DNA of 64,000 nucleotides from Bacteroidia bacterium. Lineage in GTDB: Bacteria > Bacteroidota > Bacteroidia > Cytophagales > Cyclobacteriaceae. The position numbers and the translations under genes are program-made. The number at the start of each line of letters is the position of its first letter. Position 1 is the first letter of the stretch. The DNA lies in the NCBI GenBank assembly GCA_030432655.1, contig JAUILA010000024.1:1-64000 (forward strand), read 5' to 3'. Of this stretch, positions 36,839-45,289 are shown piece by piece. Under the pieces are notes generated by a model, which worked only from the letters and a program-made list of their open reading frames with translations, made no database searches and was not told the origin of the DNA.

Positions 36839-37750
36839 TTGAAAACGGATGAATTCATACTGTCTCTGAAAGTATGGCAATATAGTGCCCTGGAAATGAT
36901 AACCATTTTTGACAATGACAGCCTTGAACGCCGTGCACAAACCTTTTACAATGGTTTAATATTATTTAAAATGAAAGGCCTTACCCAACTGGATTATGTT
37001 GACTTTCATTTTCAAAGAACCAGCTGGTCACGAAGAATTTTAATTACCTTGATTGTAATATTCTTTCTGCTTGGAGCAATTTTTCTTTTTCATGGTATAT
37101 GGTTTCTCGGAACCCCTCTCCTGATCATCCCATTTATTCTGATTTCTCTTTTCGAAAATCGACAGGTACGTAAAAACCGTTTTTTAATGCTTGAAATTCT
37201 AACCAGTGAGCAAAACAGACACAGGTTCTTCAATGCAGATAAAAGAATAATCTCAGACCTGTTCTTAAACCCTGGACTTGCAGAAATAGAAAATACCGCT
37301 GAATCCTTTAGTTTAAATTCGGATTCACCATTCGAATCCGAATTATTAGCCATCATGCAATGTGAAAACAGATTCAACAAAATGACCATGAATGAAGTCG
37401 TGGAGATCTTCTCCTTGATGTGTCGTCCCGAGGTGAAACGAGATTGCCCACAAATTTCAAAGAAGGACTTAGTCTATTTTCTAAAAATCGCTTTTCTGAA
37501 GGAAAAAGTTGCCGATGGAAAGAAAAAGATATCATTTATTTCGAAGACCAATGAAAATACCCGCGGTCTTTTCTATCATTTTTATTTCCAGTCGAAACAA
37601 AAGGGTTATGTTTTGCGAGACCAAACACGTGATGATTATATTCGGTTGTTGACCGATCACTTTCTCGGATTTAATTATGAACAGGTTTCTAAGAATTTCC
37701 GAGATAAAAGGAACGGGAAATCATTTTTAATTTTATCAGCTAAACACTAA
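36839..37750 (+). CDS. two-helix membrane protein of unknown function, cargo
   Basis: 303 residues from a TTG codon; the next in-frame ATG is 19 codons later (MITIFDND). Two membrane helices at about 69-90 (ILITLIVIFFLLGAIFLFHG) and 92-107, then a soluble C-terminal half with a helical segment NKMTMNEVVEIFSLMCRPEV and KDLVYFLKIAFLKEKV. No recognised family. A membrane-anchored effector in an A+T-rich cargo block is possible, but there is no direct evidence. Confidence 0.5.
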   Translation: MKTDEFILSLKVWQYSALEMITIFDNDSLERRAQTFYNGLILFKMKGLTQLDYVDFHFQRTSWSRRILITLIVIFFLLGAIFLFHGIWFLGTPLLIIPFILISLFENRQVRKNRFLMLEILTSEQNRHRFFNADKRIISDLFLNPGLAEIENTAESFSLNSDSPFESELLAIMQCENRFNKMTMNEVVEIFSLMCRPEVKRDCPQISKKDLVYFLKIAFLKEKVADGKKKISFISKTNENTRGLFYHFYFQSKQKGYVLRDQTRDDYIRLLTDHFLGFNYEQVSKNFRDKRNGKSFLILSAKH

Positions 37751-37822
37751 GCTGTCATTTCTTATTGTTAGGTTATATTTTGCTTAGTAAAGACAACTAA
37801 TTATATATCGACTGGATAAAAT

Positions 37823-38680
37823 ATGATAATTGAAAAAGTAAATAGAAAGGCTCCAAGTAAACTAAATCACTACACAAATTTAGATTCATTAATTGGTATA
37901 ATTTCCAATAATGAGCTTTGGCTTTCGAACTTATTTTTTCAAAATGATAAGAATGAATATGAAGTTGGAATGTATATTTTCCGTCAAGAACTTAAAAGGA
38001 GGAAAACATACTACATCAAGAATAAAAAGGAGACTGTCTTTTTAAACTCTTTAGGTTCAGCTTTAAATCATCTTCTCAATATGCAAGCCTATACAATATC
38101 CTTTTCAGAAGAATCTGATTTGTTGAGTCAATGGAGAGGGTATGCAGATAATTGTAGGGGTGTCAGAATAGAATTCACAAATTTAGATTTGCTTAAAACC
38201 CAAGGAATTCAACTTCTCCCTTGTATTTACAAACCACAGGACCACGAAGCATATATCAAATATTTGTTTGATAAAGCACTTGAAATATTTCATATAACTA
38301 AAGAGGAAGGAATTACAAACAAGGATGATTTTTTAAAAGATGAAAGGCCTTATAGTGATGCGATTCAAGCAGCAGGAAGCTATTTCATTTCTACATCTAA
38401 TGTTGCATGTTCTATAATAAAGGACAGTGCCTTCCGTGAGGAGTGTGAGTGGCGGCTAATAAATTTTAAAAAGAATATTGCATTTTATCGTGCCAAGCAT
38501 CATTATATCGTACCGTACATTAAAATGAAAATTTCAAATATGACTGAGATTATAACGAACATTATGTTGTGCACTTCGCCTGAAATCGAACTTTCTAGTA
38601 GATCTGTAAAATTTATGTTAGAACAAAATCGATATCTCAATACCTCAATTTCACAGTCTAACATTCCATATAGATTATAA
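37823..38680 (+). CDS. DUF2971 protein, cargo
   Basis: 285 residues. N-terminus KLNHYTNLDSLIGIISNNEL, then WLSNLFFQNDKNEYEVG (about 33-49), and SFSEESDLLSQWRGYADNCR (93-112) are the signature blocks of DUF2971: conserved HYT, NDxxE and W-x-Y-x(2)-N-x(2)-G. The biochemical role is unknown; DUF2971 genes are often reported in defence and mobile-element contexts, which fits this location. Codon use is A+T-rich like its neighbours. Confidence 0.75.
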   Translation: MIIEKVNRKAPSKLNHYTNLDSLIGIISNNELWLSNLFFQNDKNEYEVGMYIFRQELKRRKTYYIKNKKETVFLNSLGSALNHLLNMQAYTISFSEESDLLSQWRGYADNCRGVRIEFTNLDLLKTQGIQLLPCIYKPQDHEAYIKYLFDKALEIFHITKEEGITNKDDFLKDERPYSDAIQAAGSYFISTSNVACSIIKDSAFREECEWRLINFKKNIAFYRAKHHYIVPYIKMKISNMTEIITNIMLCTSPEIELSSRSVKFMLEQNRYLNTSISQSNIPYRL

Positions 38681-38803
38681 ATAGCAAAGGTTTATTTTTC
38701 CTTCAACGCTGAGGGCTGATTAAGCTCAAGTATGAACAGAAGGCAATAACAGATATCATCAACATCCTCGAGCACAAATTGCCATTTATAAAACATAGAG
38801 TTG

Positions 38804-38897
38804 TACAATTCTCCAATACAAAATTGACATAAATGACAAGTATACAATTCTGATTAGCCGCTATCAATACAATTGTGTCAGAACTAAATTCTGATTA
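38804..38897 (+). repeat. TACAATT repeats upstream of the HTH protein
   Basis: TACAATTNT occurs three times (38804, 38843, 38868) and AATTCTGATTA twice (38846-38856, 38887-38897), all within 100 bp before the ATG of the HTH gene. The first lies in the palindrome TTGTACAA. These could be operators of the HTH protein or excisionase sites; unproven. Confidence 0.4.
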
Positions 38898-38899
38898 CA

Positions 38900-39238
38900 A
38901 TGAATTACATAACTAAAAAAGTGCTTCAGCGCATCGACGACCTGGAAGCTACCATTCTCTCAAAACTTAAGACGGCTAAGATAGATAGCCCTGATTCAGA
39001 ACCTACGGAACTGATGACCCTCAAGGAAGCCTCATCTTTCTTAAAACTCGCCAAATCAACCTTGTACAGCTTCAGCCGTGAAGGTCGAATTCCAGCAATC
39101 AAAAAGTCCAACCGGATCTATTTCCTGAAAACTGATTTGATGAAATGGCTTGAAGAAGGCCGGCGGAAAACCACCATTGATGTCCACCGGGAGACGAAAG
39201 ATTATCTTTCCAAAACCCCTACCCCACAGATTAAATAA
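38900..39238 (+). CDS. helix-turn-helix excisionase-like protein
   Basis: 112 residues. A MerR/Xis-type winged helix at 38-86: LMTLKEASSFLKLAKSTLYS, then FSREGRIPAIKKSNRIYFLK and DLMKWLEEG, the DUF3853/HTH_17 pattern common in Bacteroidota mobilizable elements. Expected to act as recombination directionality factor or repressor. Followed by a small hairpin (39241-39262) and then the replication genes. Confidence 0.85.
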   Translation: MNYITKKVLQRIDDLEATILSKLKTAKIDSPDSEPTELMTLKEASSFLKLAKSTLYSFSREGRIPAIKKSNRIYFLKTDLMKWLEEGRRKTTIDVHRETKDYLSKTPTPQIK

Positions 39239-39240
39239 AA

Positions 39241-39262
39241 AGCGAATCTGGCAGGATTCGCT
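39241..39262 (+). terminator. hairpin after the HTH gene
   Basis: Stem AGCGAATC (39241-39248) / GATTCGCT (39255-39262) with a 6-nt loop, followed by AATCAAATTTT. The weak T-run makes this an attenuator or modest terminator between the HTH gene and the VapE-like gene. Confidence 0.55.
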
Positions 39263-39348
39263 AATCAAATTTTGCAGAGTGGGATTCTCTTTGACAGGAC
39301 TAATATACTCATTCTGCAATTAATATTAACCCTTTTAATTGCTAAAAC

Positions 39349-40524
39349 ATGAAAACCCTGAAAATGGATTCTACTGACCCCATGATAAAAATGATTCGCT
39401 ATCTGATGAGCAAATACGACTTTCGGAATAACGAGATTTTAAACGTTGTTCTCGCTACTGAAAAAGGAAAAGAAAATTACGAAGCAATCAGACCAAGTAA
39501 TTTATATATAGAAGCAAAGATGGCTGGCTACAGGTGCAGCCTTCAGGACATACACATTTTCCTGACCTCGGATTATATTCCAAAGATTAATCCATTTCAA
39601 TCCTATTTCGATAAAATTGAGAACTGCTATTCGGAGAAAGCCGATGGCGATTATATCAAACAATTCAGCCAGTATATTCATGTAATGGATCCGGAGCGCT
39701 TCGAGGTCCAATTCAAGAAATGGCTGGTTCGCTGTATCGCCTGTGCCTTAGAAACAGATTACTTTAACAAGCAAGCCCTCATCTTTGTCCAAGACAAGCA
39801 GAACAGCGGAAAGACCACCTTTACGCATTTCTTAGTCCCTCCAGTCCTGGATGAATATAAAGCAGAAAACATCTCCACCGACAAGGACAGTTTAATTGCT
39901 CTGACAGAGAATTTTATCATTATTCAAGATGAGCTTTCCACCTTAACCCGAACCGAGATCAATGCGCAGAAGGCACTCATGAGCAAATCAAGTGTAAAGG
40001 TGAGGCATCCTTATGAACGAAAAAGCACCAAGAGTCCCAGGCGAGCTTCGATTATTGGATCTACCAACAAGGCAGAATTTCTAACAGATGAAACAGGAAG
40101 TGTCCGGTGGTTGTGCTTTACGGTTATTGACATTGACTGGAAATACAAATCTGAGATTGACATTAACAAAGTGTGGTCACAAGCTCATCAACTGTACAAG
40201 TCCGGATTTAAATACCAGATGACCACCGATGAAATTCAGGAGAATGAAACATTCAATAGCCGGTACAAATCATTGTCGGCGGAAGCGGAATTGATCCAGC
40301 GCTTTTACGCACCAGGATCCAAAGAAGATAATAGCCAGTTTAAAACGGCGACAGAGATGAGTGAAGAATTAGCCATTCTCACGAGTTCTAAACTTAAAAT
40401 ATCACCTAGCGAAATTGGCAAAGGACTGGCATTACTGGGATTCCCTCAGGTCCAGACCCGAAGAAATGGCAGTCATATTCCTGTCCGTGGATATTATGTT
40501 AATAGAATAAAACCTACTACATAA
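39349..40524 (+). CDS. VapE/VirE-family P-loop ATPase, element replication
   Basis: 391 residues. Walker A variant VQDKQNSGKTTF (about 147-158), Walker B FIIIQDEL (189-196), and the strongly typical IIGSTNKAEFLTDETGSVRW (235-254), which matches the virulence-associated protein E (PF05272) superfamily 3-like helicase domain. Such proteins work with primases in replication of Bacteroidota mobilizable elements and phage-like islands. The N-terminal 100 residues are helical (SNLYIEAKMAGYRCSLQD). Second in the backbone, 138 bp before the primase gene. Confidence 0.85.
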   Translation: MKTLKMDSTDPMIKMIRYLMSKYDFRNNEILNVVLATEKGKENYEAIRPSNLYIEAKMAGYRCSLQDIHIFLTSDYIPKINPFQSYFDKIENCYSEKADGDYIKQFSQYIHVMDPERFEVQFKKWLVRCIACALETDYFNKQALIFVQDKQNSGKTTFTHFLVPPVLDEYKAENISTDKDSLIALTENFIIIQDELSTLTRTEINAQKALMSKSSVKVRHPYERKSTKSPRRASIIGSTNKAEFLTDETGSVRWLCFTVIDIDWKYKSEIDINKVWSQAHQLYKSGFKYQMTTDEIQENETFNSRYKSLSAEAELIQRFYAPGSKEDNSQFKTATEMSEELAILTSSKLKISPSEIGKGLALLGFPQVQTRRNGSHIPVRGYYVNRIKPTT

Positions 40525-40662
40525 CTACAATCTATTTAAATAACTGAAAAACAGATAGATATGCGAATTAAGTTGACTAAAATCAGAAACATAAAGCTAA
40601 CTACACCCTGCTCAGGCTGTAGCATGAAAAGCGCCCACTATTTTCAATTTAACGTTTAGAAA

Positions 40663-41568
40663 ATGAATGCAGAACAGGCAAATCGCATCCCGATTCCGGA
40701 CTACCTGGCCAGCCTGGGCATCCAGCCGACCAAAACCTACGGAGGATATCTGATGTACAGAGCTCCCTGGAGGGACGATCATCGTCCTTCCATGAAGGTA
40801 GACTTGAAGAAGAATTTATGGGTGGATTATGGAGACAGCAAAACCGGCGGAAGCCTCATTGACCTGGTACGTAAAATGAAACCAGAGCTGGACGTAAGCG
40901 GTGTGCTCAAAGAGCTATCCTCTTTTTCTTTTCAAGGGCAAAAGTCTGTTGATAAACCCGAAGTAGCAGGAAGAATCCAGATAGAATCCATCCGATCCAT
41001 TGGTAACAATAATTTGCTGAATGCCTATCTGAACGAACGGGGTATTGATCTGAAACTGGCGGATAAATTCTGTAGCGAGATCCATTTCAAATCGAATGGC
41101 AACACCTATTTCGGGATTGGTCATGAGAATGAAAAGGGCTGGTCCATCCGGAACAAATACTGGAAGGGATGTTCCGGCCAGGGTGTTACCCACCACCGGA
41201 CCGGCTCTCACCAAGTAGCAGTCTTCGAAGGCATCTTCGACATGCTTAGCTATAAACAACTGGCCACCTACAGCAGCAGACAATCCGATCTGTTGATCCT
41301 GAATTCAACGGCTAATCTTAAGAGGGGAATCGAAGCCCTTCAGGGATATGAGAAAATTAACCTGTTCCTGGACAATGACCCGGCCGGAACTGACGCTACA
41401 CAAAAGATTAGGGAGGAATATCCATACATTAAGGATAAGCGGTGGATCTATAGCGGATTTAAAGACTTGAATGAGTTGCTTGTTTCAAAACTTGCACGTG
41501 AAAAGAAATTAGCCAACGCGCCGGAAGCAAGCCATGTTTTGGTAAGACCAAAACGCTTGCTTCCGTAG
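40663..41568 (+). CDS. Toprim-domain DNA primase of the element
   Basis: 301 residues. N-terminal CHC2-like domain (YLMYRAPWRDDHRPSMKV, LWVDYGDSKTGGSLIDLVR) with the fold outline but no zinc cysteines, then the Toprim domain: VFEGIFDML (E189) and INLFLDNDPAG (D237, D239), the conserved acidic triad. Primases of this kind start replication of Bacteroidota mobilizable elements, here with the VapE-like ATPase. The last 20 codons contain the hairpin at 41523-41564, so the tail sequence is shaped by that DNA. Confidence 0.85.
   Translation: MNAEQANRIPIPDYLASLGIQPTKTYGGYLMYRAPWRDDHRPSMKVDLKKNLWVDYGDSKTGGSLIDLVRKMKPELDVSGVLKELSSFSFQGQKSVDKPEVAGRIQIESIRSIGNNNLLNAYLNERGIDLKLADKFCSEIHFKSNGNTYFGIGHENEKGWSIRNKYWKGCSGQGVTHHRTGSHQVAVFEGIFDMLSYKQLATYSSRQSDLLILNSTANLKRGIEALQGYEKINLFLDNDPAGTDATQKIREEYPYIKDKRWIYSGFKDLNELLVSKLAREKKLANAPEASHVLVRPKRLLP
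41523..41564 (+). repeat. strong hairpin, candidate oriT region
   Basis: GGAAGCAAGC (41523-41532), bulge CAT, GTTTTGGT (41536-41543), loop AAG, ACCAAAAC (41547-41554), GCTTGCTTCC (41555-41564). All 18 paired positions are perfect apart from the 3-nt bulge. It lies 45 bp before mobC, where oriT is expected in elements of this type, and is followed by a short direct repeat GTTCAC-TTC-GTTCAC (about 41584-41598). It could instead be an mRNA control hairpin; there is no T-run. Confidence 0.55.
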
Positions 41569-41608
41569 CCTATGGAAGGACTGTTCACTTCGTTCACAGG
41601 TCAGGAAA

Positions 41609-41944
41609 ATGAGTCGCCCGAGGAAAAACAGAAAAGACAAGAAATCGATAAGGTTCACCTTCCGGATGACTGAAGAAGAATTCCGGATGCTGGCGGTGAT
41701 GGCAGAATATTTTAATACGTCTGGCGGAGAAGTCATCCGGGCCTGTGTATTCAAACCCAGATCACTGAGACCTGTGAAGCCCCTACTCGACCGGCAGGCG
41801 TATGGTGAGTTAAAACGAATTGGCAACAACATCAATCAGATTGCCAGGCATCTGAATTCCGGAATAAAAGCGGATGCTGGTGAAATAAAAAAAATAAAGG
41901 AAGACATGAACAGACTTCTTGACCAACTACTCCATGATCGCTAA
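41609..41944 (+). CDS. mobC: MobC-type mobilization accessory protein
   Basis: 111 residues. Basic N-terminus, ribbon-helix-helix-like SIRFTFRMTEEEFRMLAVMA and the MobC signature LKRIGNNINQIARHLN (about 68-83), then a helix EIKKIKEDMNRLLDQL. MobC proteins help the relaxase open and bend oriT DNA. The end overlaps the relaxase start by 11 bp, so the two are translationally coupled. Confidence 0.88.
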   Translation: MSRPRKNRKDKKSIRFTFRMTEEEFRMLAVMAEYFNTSGGEVIRACVFKPRSLRPVKPLLDRQAYGELKRIGNNINQIARHLNSGIKADAGEIKKIKEDMNRLLDQLLHDR

Positions 41945-43127
41945 ACAGTCCATTGGAAAATCATTCATGGGAGCCCTGGATTACAACCTGAAGAAAATGG
42001 AGCATCAGGATCCCGGTAAGCGAGCGACCTTGCTGGAAACCAACAGTCAGTCCATGGACCGGAACCAGATCCAGGCCGAACTGGCCATGATGAAACAGAT
42101 GAATCCCCGGCTGCAACGAAACACCTGGCATACCAGCCTGAATTTTCCAAAAGAGGATCAGCTGTCGGATAAGAAGATGCTGGCTAATGCAAGGGAATAC
42201 ATGACGAAAATGGGATTTGACAATAACCTGTATTTCATCTTTCGCCATCACGATGCTGGCCATTCGCATGCACATATTTTAGCATTAAGAAATCGGTTTG
42301 ATGGATCAGTAGTTTCGGACAGCAATAATTACCGGAGAAGCGAACAGATCATTCGGGAGTTAGAAAAGAAATACAATCTCAAGGAAACCCAATGCAGCAA
42401 GAAGGCCATGCGCAGAGCTTCCACCAAGAATGAACTTGAAATGATAGTCCGGACAGGTCAGCCATCGACTAAATTGGAATTGCAGGATAAAGTGGCATTG
42501 GCGCTCCAGCATTCCCGATCCGTTAGCGAGTTCATTCGGAATCTGGAGAGACAAAATATTCATCCCCTGTTCAACCAGGCTTCGACTGGACGTGTATCCG
42601 GTATCTCCTATTCATACGGAGACTTCTTAATCAAAGGCCAGAAACTTGGCCGGCAGTTCACATGGGGAAACATCATCAAACAAATGGATTATGAAAAAAC
42701 TAGAGACTGCAAGGAAATTAGCGAGGCAAACGATCGAACAAGGAGTATCCTCGACACTCAGGGAAGGGCTGCAGGCAGAAGAGCTTCTACAACAAGTCGA
42801 GGAAATGAAGCTGGCGCTCGAAGGAGTCAATCAGCAGTTCATGGAGAATCAAAAGTCAATAAAAACCAGCATAGAAGAAATGGCAAGAATTCTCGGGAAT
42901 CAGCATATTTTGCATCAGGAAATTCAGGATCTAAAAAAAGTGATTCTGCAATTCAGGAAAGCCAGGGACATCGGCAACTGGATTTTGAGAATGGTATATT
43001 TAGGTCTGATCATCGTGGTGGCAATCAATTTGGGGATGTTGGTAGGATTCTTAATGAGTTAGGGGCTGGCGAAGAAGAAATTGATAAAAAGAGAAAAGTA
43101 AAGCGAAAGTATGGTAACCGACGATGA
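41934..43127 (+). CDS. mobA: relaxase / mobilization nuclease
   Basis: 397 residues from ATG at 41934 (MIAKQSIGKSFMGALDY); a TTG at 41919 is possible but adds five unlikely residues. Nuclease domain: catalytic Tyr candidate Y17 (ALDYNL), H66 (NTWHTSLNF) and the metal-binding histidines of HHDAGHSHAHI (105-115), the Relaxase (PF03432) pattern. It would nick oriT and pilot the strand. The last third (from about residue 250) is Ser/Arg/Gly-rich and low in order, and an alternative-frame gene is encoded within it (42691-43062). Gene ends 35 codons... short of any conjugation genes, none being present. Confidence 0.9.
   Translation: MIAKQSIGKSFMGALDYNLKKMEHQDPGKRATLLETNSQSMDRNQIQAELAMMKQMNPRLQRNTWHTSLNFPKEDQLSDKKMLANAREYMTKMGFDNNLYFIFRHHDAGHSHAHILALRNRFDGSVVSDSNNYRRSEQIIRELEKKYNLKETQCSKKAMRRASTKNELEMIVRTGQPSTKLELQDKVALALQHSRSVSEFIRNLERQNIHPLFNQASTGRVSGISYSYGDFLIKGQKLGRQFTWGNIIKQMDYEKTRDCKEISEANDRTRSILDTQGRAAGRRASTTSRGNEAGARRSQSAVHGESKVNKNQHRRNGKNSRESAYFASGNSGSKKSDSAIQESQGHRQLDFENGIFRSDHRGGNQFGDVGRILNELGAGEEEIDKKRKVKRKYGNRR
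42691..43062 (+). CDS. coiled-coil protein with C-terminal membrane helix, overlapping the relaxase gene
   Basis: 123 residues in the +1 frame relative to mobA, fully inside it. Start ATG 42691 (MKKLETARKLARQTIEQG); a TTG 15 codons upstream extends it but is less likely. Residues 20-90 form a heptad-rich coiled coil (EELLQQVEEMKLALEGVNQQ), and residues 101-122 are one hydrophobic helix (MVYLGLIIVVAINLGMLVGF). A random frame would not give both features so cleanly. It resembles in concept the mobB genes of ColE1/RSF1010-type plasmids, which overlap the relaxase gene and carry a membrane segment; homology was not tested. Confidence 0.8.
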   Translation: MKKLETARKLARQTIEQGVSSTLREGLQAEELLQQVEEMKLALEGVNQQFMENQKSIKTSIEEMARILGNQHILHQEIQDLKKVILQFRKARDIGNWILRMVYLGLIIVVAINLGMLVGFLMS

Positions 43128-43269
43128 GGTTTTACAATTGAAGGACACATTATATAGTCTGAAAATAAAAAACTAAAGTATTATATTTAATCTTTAATAA
43201 TTTAAAAATGGCTAATTCATTATAATCAGTAGTTGCACTCCATTTAAAAGAACGACCTTTCCTCGTTTC

Positions 43270-44184
43270 ATGAGAATTCTAAGTTATTTGATTCTTTTCC
43301 TAGTTCCATACTTTTCGAATGGTCAAATAACCATTTCTGGACAAGTTGTATCAAAAGAAGAAGGCGTACCAATTCCTGGTGCAAACATCAGAGAAAAAGA
43401 AACAATGAATGGTACAGTTGCCGATTTAGAAGGAAAATTCTCCATTACAGTTAACGAATTACCAACTATTTTAGAGTTTTTTTGGATAGGAGCAATTCCA
43501 AAGGAGGTTACAGTGGATAATCAGGAGAATCTCATTGTTGAATTAAAATATGACTGCATAAGACATACTTTCGACCACCAATTAATTGGATTTTACATAA
43601 ATAGTGGTGTGATAAATAATCCTTATGGAGGGGAGTTTCATTTAACCTTTCCTGCTTTTTGGAGAATGACGACTTTAAAAGGTAAAGTTGGTTTTCAATC
43701 AGATTTCGAACTTAATAAAAATATAACGGGACAGATTGCTTTTGATCATATTATATTCACCTGTGATTATGATTTAGACCTTAAAGCCGATTACCAACGA
43801 ACAATTTTGGAAGACAAACTAGACTTTGAAATTAAATCAATAGAAACTCATTTTAATCTAGATAAAAACTTTTCAAAAATTAAATATGCAAGATTTATTT
43901 TGGGAGTTGGCAAGATAGAATTTAAATCAAACCAAGATCTAGAAATTATATCCAATGAAGCACCAATTTTTGGATTCGGAACCAGACTAGGAGAATGGTG
44001 GAGATTACTTGTAGTTGGTAAAGTTGCATTTTATAAAAACCTTTTTAAATACGACCTGGAACTGAGCAGGGAGTTCCGCAGAATTAATACATTCGCAAGA
44101 TTTCAAAAGATAGAAGATTACATTGAAGTGTCTTTTGGAATAGGAACTAATATTGGCTATCGATTGAAGAAAAGAGAAATGTAA
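43270..44184 (+). CDS. carboxypeptidase-like regulatory domain protein, cargo
   Basis: 304 residues. Signal peptide (about 1-18: MRILSYLILFLVPYFSNG). A carboxypeptidase regulatory-like domain at about 20-100: ISGQVVSKEEGVPIPGANI and GTVADLEGKFSITV, the usual GxVxDxxxxxPLxGAxV and DxxGxFxI features. The rest is a beta-rich region (GFYINSGVINNPYGGEFHLT to GIGTNIGYRLKKREM) that could be a barrel or a periplasmic domain. Codon use is very A+T-rich. Function unknown; possibly an envelope protein of the element. Confidence 0.65.
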   Translation: MRILSYLILFLVPYFSNGQITISGQVVSKEEGVPIPGANIREKETMNGTVADLEGKFSITVNELPTILEFFWIGAIPKEVTVDNQENLIVELKYDCIRHTFDHQLIGFYINSGVINNPYGGEFHLTFPAFWRMTTLKGKVGFQSDFELNKNITGQIAFDHIIFTCDYDLDLKADYQRTILEDKLDFEIKSIETHFNLDKNFSKIKYARFILGVGKIEFKSNQDLEIISNEAPIFGFGTRLGEWWRLLVVGKVAFYKNLFKYDLELSREFRRINTFARFQKIEDYIEVSFGIGTNIGYRLKKREM

Positions 44185-44336
44185 AAGGAGTACCAAAAAA
44201 GAATCAATTTGCGGTTAAGTGGGTTAGATGATTTCTGTGTTTATATTTACTGTGCTATTTGGGGCAGTGCTTACCTTCGATGGACTTAGCATTTTAAGCC
44301 AGAGCGTTATATGCAATTGATAAGAAACATCAAACT

Positions 44337-45056
44337 ATGCTGGAGGAAATAATTAAAGATGAAGCTAAGAATTTCTATGATTATGGAGATTGGAAACAAT
44401 ATGATCATACACCAAGTGGATTCAAGGACGGTCTGGAACTTCAATTATACAATCATAATAACTCGACGAGCAAACTCTTCTATTTATACGAAGTGCTTCG
44501 ATTAATAAGAGAGGAATATCATAAGCATTTAAAAGTTTGCAAATCAAAAGACGAACCAATGAAATGCCATCAAAATAAAGTATGGCTAAAAATGATATAC
44601 TATACTGAACAGATAATTGAAAATCTCAATCCGGCGTTTGATTTTCAGATTTTACGACCTGAATTAAATACGGATCTAATTCACGAGAATTTAAAGAAAC
44701 TATCTAACTATCCTGAATCGGCTAAAATATATCAATCAGCTTTGGATAAATTAAATGAGGGAATAAATGAACGGAATGTATTGGATGATTTAAGGTTATC
44801 ATATGAATTGTTGTTAAAGTCTGTACTGTCAAACAATAAATCGTTAGAAAACCAAAACTCAGAATTGGGAAAGTATTTGAAAGAACAAGATGTTTCTGCT
44901 GAATGTAGAAACATGTTTCAAACACTAAACAATTACTTTCAAAAGTATCAGAATACCTATGTAAAGCATAATGACAAAGTCCTGACCAAAGAAGTCGACC
45001 TAATTGTAAATTTGACTTCATCATTGATAAACTTTATAATAAACAACAGAACATAA
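44337..45056 (+). CDS. possible HEPN/Abi-type helical protein, cargo
   Basis: 239 residues, all helical by inspection. C-terminal part: NVLDDLRLSYELLLKSVLSN, then KYLKEQDVSAECRNMFQTLN and TYVKHNDKVLTKEVDLIVNL, an arrangement recalling the Abi_C/HEPN families (motif R-x(4-6)-H: here the YVKHND element and a basic residue upstream). The N-terminal 120 residues (KDEAKNFYDYGDWKQYDHTP) are unrecognised. A role as RNase in abortive infection is conjecture from fold resemblance and mobile-element location. A+T-rich. Confidence 0.4.
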   Translation: MLEEIIKDEAKNFYDYGDWKQYDHTPSGFKDGLELQLYNHNNSTSKLFYLYEVLRLIREEYHKHLKVCKSKDEPMKCHQNKVWLKMIYYTEQIIENLNPAFDFQILRPELNTDLIHENLKKLSNYPESAKIYQSALDKLNEGINERNVLDDLRLSYELLLKSVLSNNKSLENQNSELGKYLKEQDVSAECRNMFQTLNNYFQKYQNTYVKHNDKVLTKEVDLIVNLTSSLINFIINNRT

Positions 45057-45289
45057 TGCTATAAGTAATTACTAGTTCTCAACTTCTGAAAATACTCGTG
45101 AATTTTCATCTTAGAGTGTACCTGCTAAAGAAAGTGCAAAAAAGCCAATATTCAGAGCCATTAGGTTGCCTAGAATAGAATAAAATGAGCCAAGAACTAC
45201 TAGTCAAATACAAAAACCACTTTCTCGTAATTATTACTGGAGAATGCCCAAAAGAATGTCGCTACTAATAATTTCCATGCGATTGATAA

